A stretch of DNA of 48,639 nucleotides from Entrophospora sp. SA101 (GCA_958430865.1 CAUDNR010003235.1:9683-58321); one strand, 5' to 3'. Positions 33,891-46,898 are shown, counted from the stretch's first letter. The notes: generated from the letters alone by a model not told the origin. Translations and numbers: made by a program.

Positions 33891-35130
33891 TAGCATTGAT
33901 AATTTATAAACTTCACCTTTTCTAACAACTGAACATTCTTATTATATTTTTAAGATTCATATTTTCATAAAAAGAATATGTATCATAATAATATCAATTA
34001 TTAATCACATGCCCAAATTATTTTTTTTGAATTTTGGAGTTATACATTCGTTTTTGTCAATTATTGATTCTATAAAATAAGTTCTATGGATGAAACTTTT
34101 CCAATTATTCAACATGAACAATTATTCTCTTAACCAAAGCAAGCAAGTGAAATTGAAGTTTATCTTGTGAAAAATCATTTTCTTTACACTCCTTCCACTT
34201 GTGACTGTATCTATTGTTAACGAAAAGTATAAATCCGAAGAGGATTATATGATGCAATTATTAACACATTCTTTCCAGTCTTTTTTGCCTTTCTGTTGAA
34301 TGTTTCAGGGGAATCTGGACGCATAAAAAGTGTGCTGCTGTCATTAATGGATGACTTATAATACAATTCGGTCATTTGGGTGATTCCGCTAATAGTTTCT
34401 TTTGCCTATGATGATTTGATGAGCATAAAGATATTTTCAATTGTAAACATGGGGTTGCATTTAATTTACGCAGTAGCTGCAATAATGAAAAAGTTGGAAT
34501 AGTCTTTAAAGAGCTATCTGTTTTTTATTTATATCTGCTTATTCTTGATATTATTCCCAGCTATAGTCATTCCAACATTCTGGACTGTTATTATTACAAC
34601 TAACCATCGTAATTTCTTGCATTATTTGGGATGTTGTTAGTTCCAACATTCATTTTTTTAATATTATATTGTCTTAGTGAGTGTTGTGGCTTAAAGAAAT
34701 TGCGACAAATGGCCAATCGATTTTTATTTTGTCAAGTCATGCGTGTTCATACTGGTTCTCTCTTTAACAAGAAAGGTATCCTTCTTTGCAGAAAAGGAGC
34801 CAGCACCTGATAACTTTCTAGCTACTTCAACAACAATAACTCAAGTTATGCTGCGCAAAATAATAGATGAAGTGCCAAGTCAGATAATAGATGAAGGAAA
34901 TGAACAAATCAATGGCTGAAATGAAAGAATCAATAATAAATTTTGTGTGAATAAAAATAATAATTCGATATAAATATATCCATAATTAATTTTCAAATAA
35001 AAAAATTTGAAAAGAAAAATTAATCAATTTAGATGATGATGATGATAACAAATAAAAAATTTAACCTCAATTTTTCATTACTTTGAATGACAAAAACACA
35101 ATACTCGTAGCAGAATATAAAATAATAATA

Positions 35131-35328
35131 ATGAAGAGATACCGTATATCATTGCATAATAATAGCGAACCATTAGATAGTAATGAACCTTTTGATCATG
35201 AAAGGGATTTTGAATGGATTAATAAATTTTTAAATAATGATTATCAAAATATATCTGACAGTGATATAAAGGTTTCTAATACAATTATTGAATCTATTTC
35301 ATCTGATGTTTTGGATAATATTAGTTAG
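35131..35328 (+). CDS. Short hypothetical ORF
   Basis: The ATG at 35131 opens a frame of 65 codons, MKRYRISLHNNSEPLD ... DIKVSNTIIESISSDVLD, ended by tandem stops. It is acidic and Asn/Ser-rich with no recognised family. Coding-like scraps continue beyond the stop (EIGDLQENYLVYMNAYRKGL), so this may be the start of a decayed longer gene. Confidence 0.22.
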   Translation: MKRYRISLHNNSEPLDSNEPFDHERDFEWINKFLNNDYQNISDSDIKVSNTIIESISSDVLDNIS

Positions 35329-36486
35329 TAATCAGTTAATGAAATAGGAGATTTGCAAGAAAATTATTTGGTATATATGAATGCTTACAGAAAAGGGTTG
35401 ACAGGTCGAAAATATAAAGAGAGTACCCGGGTTCGTATTTGAAGAATCACAAAAATTGGATTATAATAGTTTGGTATGTTAAAAAAATTTCTTACGAATA
35501 ATTCCAACCCAACGTTAAGGAATTTTCCACTATTGACATGATATTTATTTAATAAATTGGCTCATATTTTCTGAAATTAAAACTTATTGTGATGAAATTG
35601 ACATTGTATACCTGTACAGACATTTTTGCCACTTGCACTCTTGCTTGATAGAAGGCATTTTTTATTAAAAGAGAAAATTTAAAAAAAAAAATTTTTTTAC
35701 TTAAATACAAATAATTAATAATAAGAATGATAATAGTACTTGTCGAGATACTTCGAATTCGCTGCCAACTTTAAATAACATCCGGCTGTAACTACCTTCA
35801 CTAGTAGCCGAAATTACCGAAACACTTTGGACAAAGATTTATTTTTTATAATTTTCATTAATAAATTATTTAAACTAAAATAGGTTGTTTCTTCATGTTC
35901 ATTCTTATAGTGGATGAAACGTAATAATGTTAAGGCGCTAGACTAAAAGAAGGTATGAACATTTTTTCAAAATATAAAGTTATATTATTAGACAAACAAT
36001 CAAATAGATGCTTGAATACATTTCTCGTCTAACTCTTGAATTACCTCTTCCATTTTTTTAAATTACATTGACAGTAAGTTAAGTTTGCCAGGAATAGTTT
36101 TTGGTAGCTATGAAATGATCTAATTTAAATTTATTAGTACGTACAATTTAATAAAGTATTTTGAGAAAGTCAGGTGATAGTCGCGGCAAAAGTTTTACAA
36201 AAAAAATATTTGGTCCAATTTAATTTGTTTTTTTGGTCAAAAAGCAATAAGAATTACCTTTTTTTTATTAATTTGTAATTTGGTGGGATTGAAGGATTTT
36301 TTGATTAAATAATCAATGGGCGTACATATTATAAATATTATAATTATATTTGGTAACGACCGGAAAATACATGTTTAGAGCGTAATAGTAATAGTAAAAA
36401 AAAAATTTTTGTTACGCGAATTTCGGTTACGAGGGAAGGAGTATCAAAAAGCTAGCTATTTTTTTAAGTACTATATATCATCTGTA

Positions 36487-36633
36487 TTATAATCCAATCT
36501 TATGCGCTTTTTTCAAGAGGTAAACGAGCCTTTGAGCTCCTGGAGGATGAGGAATCAAACCGAACGGAAGATATGACAAGATTATTGGGCAAAAATTGAT
36601 TCCTGTAAAAGTCAATAAACATCCGATCAACAT
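36487..36633 (-). CDS. Short hypothetical ORF with hydrophobic segment
   Basis: From the first in-frame ATG at 36633 the frame encodes 48 residues with a hydrophobic stretch (LIGCLLTFTGINFCPIILSYL), then FGLIPHPPGAQ and a basic end. The frame is open further upstream to about 36710 (YFGCSKKTRQIIDYNNTK), so a spliced upstream exon is possible. No family was recognised. Confidence 0.25.
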   Translation of the reverse strand: MLIGCLLTFTGINFCPIILSYLPFGLIPHPPGAQRLVYLLKKAHKIGL

Positions 36634-37840
36634 TGCTTTTGTGTTATTATAATCGATAATTTGTCTTGTCTTTTTACTACAACCAAAATACACTCGCGAT
36701 GCACACAAAGCGACATCAAGCGAAACAGATAATCACTCACTTGTATTCACTGAATTAATGATACCCGACGAAATGTTTTTGTAGGGGGAAATTATTTCGT
36801 CACATTTGGTGACGAAAAGAGAAAAATGGAGGAAAGGAGATATTATAAACAATTCTAAAAAAAAAATTTTTTAAACAAAATTTTTCTTTTAAATTTAAAA
36901 CTTATTAATAGTCAAAACTAATCAAGATGAATCAATTTACAAATTTTCTGATAATAATTATGATCCAAGAGATTAGTAAAAGATATCTTTGTTGAAGATG
37001 AATTTGAAAGTGAACATAATTCGGAAAATAGTTGTTTTCGTGAATATTGTAAAGTTAATGAAACTGATAGAAATAATTACTTGGAACAAGAATGTTATGA
37101 TATTGACATTAATAACATTCTTATGATAACAATTCTGGAAATATTACAAATGAAGATGATGATAATAATTCTCAAAAATTAGTTAGAAAAACCAGAAGAA
37201 ACGTGGATTACGTAGCTCATCCAAAATATGACTCAGACAAAAGAGTAAAAATTAAAAAAAAATTATTAATGCAGATTATTACAAAAATTTCTTTGTGAAA
37301 ATGGTTATATTTTTTTCCCCTCTTTTCCTTTTCGTCGATATGCTCTTTGTAACATTTACTTTATGGGAAGGAAAAGAATAAATATGGGTAAGAGAGACAT
37401 TGTGATGAATGAAATTTGCTAAACGCCACTTCCGCGTTTTATTGTTTGTTACACGTAATCCAAAAAAAACTAAAAAATAAAAAGGATAAATATGCATCTG
37501 AATAATGATTTATTCACAAAATGAATTAATCAAACGCAATTTGAAGAACAGGTTTTTTGTGCTTGATAAAAAACACTAATTTGGCAATGAATTAAATAAA
37601 TATCACATAAAAATAGTATAATAAAAATTTTTATGCACTTGTATTTGGATCATTCTTTTTGATTTGTCAAAAAAAAAAAAAAAATAAAAAACTCTTTTTT
37701 AATTTATTTTTTATAAAGAAAATTCAAAAACTTATCAATAAAAATTATTAAACTTTCAACATCATCATCATATTATATCCCATTTCATCATCAAAATCCT
37801 CCATACATACATACATCATCAATATAATTTGCAAATAAAA

Positions 37841-39052
37841 ATGTTATCATTAAAATATATAAGTTTATTAACGTTATGCATTCAGAATAGTACGCTGGTA
37901 ATCGTGATGAGATATTCTAGGCTTGTTCAAGATAAAGATGCATTGTATTTCACATCTACGGCAGTTTTCCTATCGGAATTATCCAAACTAATCATTTCTG
38001 TTTATATGGCTATACAAAATCAAATAAAGACAAATGGTCGTTTCAACCTACGAGAGCTTTTCAATGAAGTGTTTGCACAAGATGCATGGAAATTAGCAAT
38101 ACCGGCCATTTTGTACACAATCCAAAATAATTTACAATACATAGCAGTAAGTTTACTGGATGCTGCTACTTTTCAAGTAACTTATCAATTAAAAATATTA
38201 ACAACAGCTTTATGCTCAGTGATAATGTTGAGAACATCATTGAGTGGTTCTAAATGGATTTCTCTAGGGTTACTGACATTTGGTGTCATATTGGTACAAT
38301 TAAGAACTAATACTACAGTTGTAAGTGAGGATAATGGTGACGATGATGTGGAAAATTTAATAGCTGAAGAACCATTATTGGAGGAAAAACAAATCATGGT
38401 TGAAAGAATGCTTGGTTTGTTATCAGTTGCTATAGCATGTATCATCTCAGGTATAGCCGGGGTGTATTTTGAAATGGTGTTGAAGGGATCAAAAGCATCC
38501 ATATGGACACGCAATGTACAATTATCATTCTTTTCTTTATTTCCAGCATTGATTATAGGAGTTTGGTGGAAAGATGGTGAGGGAGTTTGGGAAAAAGGTT
38601 TCTTCCATGGTTACAATATGATTGTTGTTGGTGCCATAACTTGTCAAGCTGTGGGCGGTATCATAGTAGCCATGGTTGTAAAATATGCTGATAATATTCT
38701 TAAAGGGTTTGCAACCTCCATTTCTATCATAATATCATTCTTGGCATCTGTTTTCTTATTTGATTTTGTTGTCACTTTTAAATTTTTGGTTGGTTCAACT
38801 TTTGTATTGATTGCAACTTATATGTATAGTCAACCAGAAAATAAATCATCATCATCGCCTTCCTCCTCTTTTTTATCTTCACCAAAATCAGATGGCAACA
38901 GTACTATAATTAATAGTCATCATGATCATAATTCACCTTCAAAGTCGTCATTATTATCATCAACAACGCTTTTATCATTGTCATCTTCTAATAGCAATAA
39001 TATAGGTTACAAAAAAATTGATGACAAAGATATAATAGAATCGGCAGTTTAG
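37841..39052 (+). CDS. Golgi nucleotide-sugar transporter (SLC35A / UDP-galactose type)
   Basis: An uninterrupted 403-residue frame starts at the first ATG, 37841. It has about ten hydrophobic helices. Family landmarks are QNSTLVIVMRYSR near the N-terminus, LYTIQNNLQYIA, LDAATFQVTYQLKILTTA and GFATSISIIISFLASVFLF. These place it in the SLC35A (UDP-Gal/UDP-GlcNAc/CMP-sialate) group, which imports nucleotide sugars into the Golgi in exchange for the nucleoside monophosphate for glycan synthesis. Substrate cannot be told from sequence; UDP-galactose or UDP-GlcNAc are the most likely. A hydrophilic loop between helices (about residues 166-190) is acidic. The cytosolic tail after MYSQPEN is long and Ser/Asn-rich, longer than usual for the family. 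No intron is present. The leader has several cat-repeat words before the start. Confidence 0.88.
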   Translation: MLSLKYISLLTLCIQNSTLVIVMRYSRLVQDKDALYFTSTAVFLSELSKLIISVYMAIQNQIKTNGRFNLRELFNEVFAQDAWKLAIPAILYTIQNNLQYIAVSLLDAATFQVTYQLKILTTALCSVIMLRTSLSGSKWISLGLLTFGVILVQLRTNTTVVSEDNGDDDVENLIAEEPLLEEKQIMVERMLGLLSVAIACIISGIAGVYFEMVLKGSKASIWTRNVQLSFFSLFPALIIGVWWKDGEGVWEKGFFHGYNMIVVGAITCQAVGGIIVAMVVKYADNILKGFATSISIIISFLASVFLFDFVVTFKFLVGSTFVLIATYMYSQPENKSSSSPSSSFLSSPKSDGNSTIINSHHDHNSPSKSSLLSSTTLLSLSSSNSNNIGYKKIDDKDIIESAV

Positions 39053-41499
39053 CGAAAACCTAAACTAGGCGTATAAGAGGCATTAATATCCATAATTGTA
39101 TAAATAAAAAAAGAAACAATTTTCAATTCTCTCTGTTGATTCAACGTGCAAAATCAATTTATAGTAATCAAACAATTATATATTAATAGAATTAATATAA
39201 TTAATTAGTTAATGATAATATAATATATTTAGTATAATATATGTGTGATTTTTTTATGATAATAAATAGGTTTTAATTAACATAGTATTTAAAATTATAT
39301 AAAAATAAAATAGAATTTTCACATCAGTAAAAGTAGTAAACTAGTTTTAGAAATTATTTTAATATATACATAATGTCAAAGCACGTTGTTCCAATTTATA
39401 TCAACCAACAAAAATAAATTTACATGGTTTTAATTTCAGTCTATAAATTTTTTTATAAAAAAAAGGTATTAAATAATAGAAGACAAATAATATATTTGTA
39501 TGAATGAATTCACTAAAAAATAACAATTTTAACAAAAATCTATATAAATAAAAATAAATTAAAAAGGGTTTGAACTTACTTTTAAAAAGAGAGCATTATG
39601 AATATTATTTTATAAATTCTACATGTTTTAATAATATATTACAAGTTTAAGCAAGATCTTTTTTGAATAATTGTATTATTATTTGAGTTGGTTGAAATTG
39701 AACTTAGACGGATGTAAAGCTAGCATTATCCAAAACATCAGATGAAATAGATCAATAGTCGTATTAGATATATTTTGATCATAATCCCTTCAAAATCCCT
39801 TTCATGATCAAAAGGTTCACCACAAATTATTATTATTACTGTTGTCATTTTTATTATTATTACTTTTATTATTATCTTTTATTCTGCTATGAATATTGTG
39901 TCTTTTGTGGCAAATGAATGGTAGGTCTTTTACTTTGCCATTCCAAGTAAATAAATGAACGTCAAGAGGAAAAAAAAATCATCCGAATAGCAATCAAAAA
40001 AACATCAGCATCACAATATAATAGCTGGTTGCATTGTCAAACGCAAATACACCTACTACATCTGGAAAACATCAAGGATTGTTTTGTTTTGAATCTCGTA
40101 ATAAATTTTAATAAATTTCGAATAAAAAATTTTCAGCTTCATTTTTGTTTGAAGATTTAATTAAACCTCTTTTCAGATGAAGCATTAACTATATGATGAA
40201 TTATAACAGTTTATCTAAAGGAGATTTCCTTTAATCAATGATGGGATCAAACAAAATCATCATTATGACATTCGTATAATAATTTCCACTGTATTATATA
40301 ACTGATATGATCATTCTAGTCTTAAATCCGAATACAATAAATAATGTTTTTAAAAAAAATGTTTTTGGAATTTGCTAATATTACCATTATACCAAAATAT
40401 TTTCCTCGAATCCAAACAACAGAGATGAAATGAAATCTATATGATACTTCATTAATTAATGACAGTTATCCTAAGGACAACCACGGATCCAATCAGACCG
40501 CCATCTGAATTATTACAATAAAAAATTTTTTTATAGCTCGAGTAATGATAAGTTTTAATTCCTTAAAAATATTTTTTATATCTTCTATTAATTACATAAT
40601 AACACTTTTCGCATAAAAGATAGGTTTTCTGATTCGCACAATATAAAATTGTGTAGAGATTGGAGCTGGTTAATTAACCGGTTAAATATATAAAAAAAAT
40701 TTTTTTTATTTAAGCAGAATCACTCATCTATGTATAATTATGTTATTATTTGATAAAATTTAAAAAATGCACTGAATTAGCAATTTCCCATCTATTATTA
40801 TGAAATATACGAAGAATTATTGTCGACTTGCTTTACCATTTAATTTCTCAACAATTTTTATAATTAATTCATTTGTCCGAGTATAATTTTGACTAATCTC
40901 GATACTGATTAACTTACATTCATTAATCCTTAAATCAACACGATAAGAATTTCATATTATATATATAGTTAGCTGCATATTTAGTATATGATATTTGTCG
41001 GAAATCTTCTGGATAAAAAATAAAAATGTTGCTACTACTATTAATTTTACTATAACAAATAATTAAAGAATGTAAAAAGGTTTTATTTATGAAGCAAAAT
41101 CATTACTTACCGTAATTATTTATATTGCTATATCGTTTTTGGAATCATACTATAAAATCATGAAAAATCTGTTGTAGAACAAAACATAAAGACTCTGAAC
41201 AAGAATATAAAAGTACACCTTACAAAGATTTTCGAGTTCTTTTGTTAGAAATTATTGTGAAAAATTAGCATTGTAATTATTGAGACATTCAACAAATGCT
41301 GATATCCATCAGAGAAAACTGATAAACTAAAAAGCCCTTTTCAATTTAATATTGTAAAAATGACGAGTAGTTTTCAAAAAGGTAAATATAAATTTAGGAA
41401 ATATAGTACCGGATGAGAAATTTTAAACGGCTCAGTCAGCCAAGGTCTTTATATCACTATTTATAGTAAATTGCTTTTTAAAAAATTGTAACACACAAC
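39053..41499. other. Intergenic, nothing recognised
   Basis: This is AT-rich sequence between the transporter and the secreted-protein locus. There are short atta/taa repeats around 39820-39880. No frame with coding character, RNA gene or inverted-repeat element was recognised. Confidence 0.5.
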
Positions 41500-41720
41500 C
41501 CGCTGCCAAGTATTAAAAATAAAGAAAATGCGAAAATGATTTAATTCTCAAGAAGTATTATATTAGAAAATCAATAATATTAATATCAATACGTTAAAAA
41601 TTATCATAAATCACATTCCACGTAATAATCGAATTAATTATACAAGCTTGATTTGAGCTCTTTCGATTTCTGGGCCTTTAAGTTTACAATGAAATCAAAA
41701 ATTACAACACACAGCCACTG
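41500..41720 (-). pseudogene. Decayed 3'-end copy of the secreted-protein gene
   Basis: aattatacaagcttgatt at about 41636-41653, followed by tctttcgatttctggg, parallels aattatacaagtttgatt and tctccgatttcttt at the 3' end of the neighbouring gene (41888-41925). The 3' flanks also correspond: aataatattaatatcaatacgttaaaa at about 41575 versus aataatattaatacattaaaa at about 41830, and a shared ttaattctcaagaa word. Only the last roughly 20 codons and the 3' UTR remain. Confidence 0.6.
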
Positions 41721-41890
41721 TAAATCATTAAAATCATCTACGTGTCTGTTTATTCGAAAATATTAATACAAATTGTTTTAAAGAAAAATACATGATTTAA
41801 TTCTCAAGAAAGATTAATTTTAGAAGAACTAATAATATTAATACATTAAAATCATAATACATAATATACAATAACAATTAATTGTATTAA

Positions 41891-42346
41891 TTATACAAGT
41901 TTGATTCTAGCATCTCCGATTTCTTTGTTACCGAATACTACAATGATAATTAAACCCTTTAAATCTCTAACTTGGAGTCTTTCGTTAAATTTGAATGGTC
42001 CGGTTCCAGGACGATTAAAAGACAATTGATTTCTAATTTGATTAGTAAAATCAAATATTACATTATTACTATTATCAATAATTAAGAATTCATAATCATT
42101 TCTATCTCTGCTTATAAAACCAGTGTTGAATTGTCCAGTTATATATGTGAATGTTTTTGAACTCTGTGTAAAATGGACTTCACCAGAAACTCTTTTTACA
42201 TCACCATCGCTATCAAATGTTGCGAAAGCAACAGCACCTGCTTTACGTTTTTCTGAGAGAATTGGCGATGCATTGATAAAAACATTCGATAAAATCGTAA
42301 TAATTAAAAGAGCAAATGTTAAGAATCTAAAAGATTTTGACAACAT
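41891..42346 (-). CDS. Small secreted protein with Kex2-type propeptide site
   Basis: A single-exon frame encodes 151 residues. Residues 1-26 are a clear signal peptide (FRFLTFALLIITILSNVF then INASP). A short segment then leads to a dibasic KR at about 33-34 (SEKRKAG), a probable Kex2 processing site. The mature part of about 117 residues is predicted mostly beta (GEVHFTQSS, TYITGQFNTGF, YEFLIIDNSNNVIFDF, GLIIIVVFGNKEIGDARI) with no cysteine, so it is not disulphide-stabilised. The GEVHF...TGQ pattern is reminiscent of Cu/Zn-SOD-like folds, but the metal-binding histidines are absent. Secreted proteins of this size are candidate symbiosis effectors or cell-wall proteins; that role is inferred. 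A decayed copy of its 3' end lies immediately downstream. Confidence 0.78.
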   Translation of the reverse strand: MLSKSFRFLTFALLIITILSNVFINASPILSEKRKAGAVAFATFDSDGDVKRVSGEVHFTQSSKTFTYITGQFNTGFISRDRNDYEFLIIDNSNNVIFDFTNQIRNQLSFNRPGTGPFKFNERLQVRDLKGLIIIVVFGNKEIGDARIKLV

Positions 42347-42582
42347 TTTTTTTTATATATTATTTTTTTTTTTATAATAATATTATTAAATGTTTTGAGA
42401 AACTTTATGTCAAAGAAACGGACGATTGCACTTTTATTTATACGATTTTTTTTTTTTTTTCAAGAAAACCGTCCATTAAAATGAGGCTTTTCTATAAATT
42501 TGGCATAACAAAAATTTCTATTTTTAAAAAAAAATACGGGGAACGAAATTCCTCGACTAATTTCAATAAAAAGGCCTTATTA

Positions 42583-42764
42583 CAGTGAACCCTCTATAAG
42601 TGCACCCCCTCGGAAACATAGTGCTATTTCTTGTGAGCGTGCATTTATGGAGGGTGTGCATTTATGAAAGGTGATTTTATAAGCTCTCTATAAGCTTGGT
42701 GATGAAATGAGCCGTGCATTTATGGAGGGTATACATAGTGCGTGCACTTAGGGAGGGTTCACTA
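42583..42764. mobile_element. ~182-bp pogo/Tc1-type MITE flanked by TA
   Basis: The left end cagtgaaccctctataagtg and the right end cacttagggagggttcacta are inverted repeats of about 22 bp with a few mismatches. TA dinucleotides flank both ends (42581-42582 and 42765-42766), the hallmark of Tc1/mariner/pogo insertion. The interior contains repeated gtgcatttatggagggt words related to the ends, i.e. subterminal repeats. There is no coding capacity. It lies about 240 bp upstream of the secreted-protein start codon. Confidence 0.75.
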
Positions 42765-44220
42765 TATTATAACCTGATTTTTAATAAGTGTAACATAAAA
42801 ATAGTGTAGCCGGAGACCTTTTTTCTTCTCTATTATTAATAATAATAATAACAAGTTTTTGTAATCGAGGATGTGCAAGTGAGCAGGGAGACCATTCTGG
42901 GAACACAAAATTTTAACCCACGCAATTTGTTGATTGACCAATTAAAATTGTGAATTTGATAATGTAGAAATAAATATGGGATTGATTCATTTTGTCAACA
43001 ATCACTTCACCAACAATTATTTTGTTAACGAATTTAAGAAGTTGGAAGTAACCACACGACAAACCATTGAAACAGTCTAATAAATTAAATCGTACTACTC
43101 GAAAATGTATTTAAAGGATTGGTTTTTGACTTGGTTGAAGAATAACTCTCTTCCTAACTCTTCTCTCTCGATATAATCAAAATTGCCTTAACATAATGAA
43201 TATCAATGAAATGATCGTAAACACAACGAAATTAAGGTACACGATCGAGATGGAAAATGAACAATTCATGAAAAATCAAACAAATGTTGCATAAACAACA
43301 CTTTCTGCCCACGTTACCTTCACTAAGTTGTTGTTCACAGCTTCTTTCCATTTATTGCCTTTCAGTTGATGAAATTTAGTTGATTTGATGGTTTTACATT
43401 CCGTGTAATGTTTAATTTCAGACAATTTTTCTTCGAGCAAATCGTATTATGGAAGCTGTGAGATTCAAAGGGATTCAAAAGATATGATGATAAAAAAGTG
43501 TAATAGTAAAGTTTCAATCAAATTTGTGTAATTATTTACACATGATTTATTGTCAAGAATGGGCTATGTAATACCCTTGTAAAAGTATTTTAAACTGTAT
43601 AAAAAAAATTGAAATCAAATTGTGAAAATTCATTCCTTATATAGGACGGAAGTGAGCATGTTGGAAAAAAAAAATCAAATGACGCACATTGATCGATTAC
43701 ATTTTTTCAGAAAAAAAAAAGTCAAAGATAAAGAAAAGATAAGCCAAAGTATTATTGTGTTTTTTTTTATTTATTGTTTTATCGAAAAGAGAGTTGTTGA
43801 ATTGAAAAGAATTTTGCTCGATCAATAAATACAAACAGTTTATATATCAATCAAAAAAAATAACTAACTCACTTAAAGGGAAGAAGGATCACAATCGAAA
43901 ATCACAATCGAAAAAAATGACTAATTCGCGAACGGAACAAAAACTTTGCAACGGCACATTCATTCATTGACCAAATGTGATTTTTATTACGCGACGACTG
44001 TATTTATTTAATAATCATACACTTTAGTACTAGCGTAATTTTTGTTTGTTATATATATATATAGATAGACTACTTTGTTTGCGACATAAACAAACAATTT
44101 ATTTTTATTATTATTATCGCACTCATTCGGTTATTGATTATTTCTGGAGTTAGTTGATCAAAGGGTTAGACCGCAGCGAACAAAAGAAAAGAAACCTCTC
44201 CGATTAGATGGTCGTGGTAG

Positions 44221-44282
44221 ATAAAAAATAAAAAAAATAAAAAAAATAAAAAAAAATAAAAAAATAAAAAAATTAAAAAAAT
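44221..44282. repeat. (aaaaaat)n low-complexity tract
   Basis: About sixty bases made only of A runs of four to eight separated by single T's (one tta). Frames drawn through it are artefacts of low complexity. Confidence 0.85.
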
Positions 44283-46898
44283 AAAACCAAAAAGATAAGG
44301 AAAGATCAAATTTGTTTTCAACATCAAATGAACGAATAGTGAAAAATAATTAGATTTAGTAAAATAATAAATAATAAATATATTAATAACATCAATCATT
44401 TCAAAGAGTAAAAAAAAAAAAAAAAAATTTTTAACTAAATCAAAGAAACGTCTCATTTTTTTCATTTCATGCTTCCCAAAAAATTGTGTTTAGTAAATAT
44501 TGATTTTTTATCAGCTCAATGCTCACTCGATCTGTTCGATATGTTCGTTCGTTCGCTCATGTATAATGATCACTCTTCCACAACGTCTTATTTCCCGTAC
44601 CACTGTTTATTTACAACAACAAATTTAATTTACAAAAAAAAAAAAAAAAAAAAAAATAGTAGATCAAAACCAAAATCATACAATCTATCCCAAGTAAGGA
44701 AAAAACTAGTGCTACGGGTTTTGAGCAATCTTTTATAAATGTTAATAATTCACACTTACTTAAAACCTCATTAAATATCATTTCAACTCAAATCTAGAAC
44801 TAGAGGAATACTTTATAACAGGTTACTTTGTCACTTGTGAAACTTTTTTTTTAAATTGATTAAAAAAAAAAAAAGAATCTTTTTTTAATTTCTGTAGCAA
44901 ATTTTATTATTGTTATATTTGTAGGAATGGATGCCAGATGATATTATTAATCAAGTTTTCAATAATATCAATCACCTGTGCGAATTGGGGGTCGGATCAA
45001 AAAATTTCATATATACTAGTTTTTTCTCAATATTTTTCTTCCTATGATTATTGTCGTCATTATTAATTTCCTCGTCTCTAATTTTGAATTACAAATTGTT
45101 TTTTTAAAGGATAGAATATTATTTACATTTACTTTTTTTAAAAATCTTTTAAATTGGGTCCCTTTCTTTTTGTTTTATTATTGTGAAATATTGATTTCGT
45201 ATTCTAGAATGAACAAATTAATAAATGGATGAATAAATATAAACACTATATAGTTGGCATGCTTATAAATTGGGTGCTCGCGCTGATTTCCATAAATATG
45301 TTTTTTGCAATCAACCCTACAGTAAGATTAAATTATTAGACATGTTTTCTAGAAAATTGTTAATTTCCTATTTATTTATCTTTCAATCAGTCTTATCTCT
45401 AGAGAGAGACAGTACAGTACAACGAATGCTAACATACCCGCTTTCCAAATTTGTAACACAGCGATCAGATAGTATACAGCACCTTTAGTTCTCAATTAGA
45501 GACATCCATCCTTATATCATTCCTTCTTTTTACTGTAGTACAAAATCTGTATGGCTGTATGATCACCTGCCTTATTGATGACCTTGTTGCTCTTGTGTCT
45601 ATTTTGGCACCCTTCTTTTCGTGGCACACGTTTGCTAACCACTACTGTATGGACTAATTTGGTATATTGCGGATAATTATAATGGCAGAGCAGAGATGAC
45701 GATATTCGTAAATCACACATTGATGCTGGATGGATGAATTAAACTACTACTGGGGTTGATAAAATTAATATCAAAATTGATGAGATTCATAGATTCTATA
45801 CTGATGGGCCTTTTTCAACTCATGGTTAAAACAAAACAATATCGATCTAAAAAATAAAATATACCTTCTTCACATTTTAATTCTAGTGATTCTCACTTTG
45901 TAACTTCATCAATACTGGATCTGATTTCCTGCTAATTTTGTTTGACGAAATGGTTACCAAAGTTGTAAAACTATTATGTCAAATTCGCTTCCATTAAGTC
46001 AAAAATGACACAGGTAAAATTGCTTTAAAGGGTGATAAAATATAAAAGTTCATAAAAAAATAATTAATATGTATTCCAAGGTCTATTTTTTTCTCGTGTA
46101 TCCTCAATTCCTCCTTCAAGGAGCCAAGTTTTTCTTTTGCTGAATACAATCCAGTTCTCACACTCATTTACTAATATGATCGGGATAGATAAAATCATCA
46201 ATTAGAGATTCGGTACTTTATTAATTGAAAGTGGGTGATGAAGATGAAGTGGAAGGTAGAAGAATATCATGTAATTATAATACTAATAATATGAATATAG
46301 ATATTAGATCCTTCAAACTGCATTCAATTGGTCGTACATTAAATAATTGGTGGAGGGAATACACTTAAAAATATCAGGTGTTGAGTGTAATATCAAAGAA
46401 GTATTCCCTAAGGATATATTTGAAAATGATTGGCTATTAAATAATAATTATAAAGAAATTGAAGATGAACAAGATATTAAAATTTGGAATTTCATTTAAA
46501 TTTATTTAGAAGATTCTATTAATATTGTTATCTATTTCACTAATGTGGGACTTTCTAATAGATTATAAATTATACCCAACTTTGCATATTATATCCATGG
46601 TTTTTTTCTATTTTCTATTGAAAAGCCTCTAAGAAAATCAAAACTAATTGATGTCGTAATCGGGGGGTTTTTTTGTGATCTGCATACCACGTACATAATT
46701 TCCGAATTTATGTAAGGAACATAGTAAACATATTGTTTTCAAACCATTACTCCTCTGTTTACAAAGATATAGGTACCAAATTTGCATGAAAGGTAGTATA
46801 TACATTATAGTTTAGAGCTATGGAAAGATTTAACGGATGTAAAAATACAATTGGTAAATGGTGGCGTAAAAAACTCATTTGAAACACAGAAAATTTCT

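Larger units (their letters stand above)
33522..37840. other. Long gene-poor region
   Basis: This 4.3 kb stretch has no confident gene. 34190-34930 contains degenerate hydrophobic coding-like stretches ending FAEKEPAPDNFLATSTTITQV in a broken frame. 36900-37260 contains acidic pieces (KDIFVEDEFESEHNSEN; RKTRRNVDYVAHPKYDSD) in different frames, consistent with a decayed gene. The last 160 bases, with T/A runs and cat repeats, are the leader of the transporter gene. Confidence 0.45.
42347..46898. other. Gene-poor region before the terminal repeat
   Basis: No intact gene is seen. It includes the TIR element at 42583-42764. Poly-A/poly-T runs occur at 44220-44290, 44410-44430 and 44640-44660. 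A short exon-like piece ending at a GTAAGA donor lies near 45265-45320 (LGARADFHKYVFCNQPY). A decayed acidic ORF at about 46220-46500 (+) reads GDEDEVEGRRISCNYNTNN and, after frame changes, KEVFPKDIFENDWLLNNNY. The stretch 46735-46898 is a diverged relative of 140-300. Confidence 0.45.

Noticed and set aside
38185..38514. Minus-strand open frame inside the nucleotide-sugar transporter
   Set aside because: Antisense shadow of a well-supported gene with no family signature.
44166..44465. Minus-strand Phe-rich frame
   Set aside because: It arises from the (aaaaaat)n tract at 44221-44282.
45517..45720. Basic minus-strand frame (KRVPRKEGCQNRHKSNK)
   Set aside because: No ATG-supported start, splice support or family signature; probably chance.
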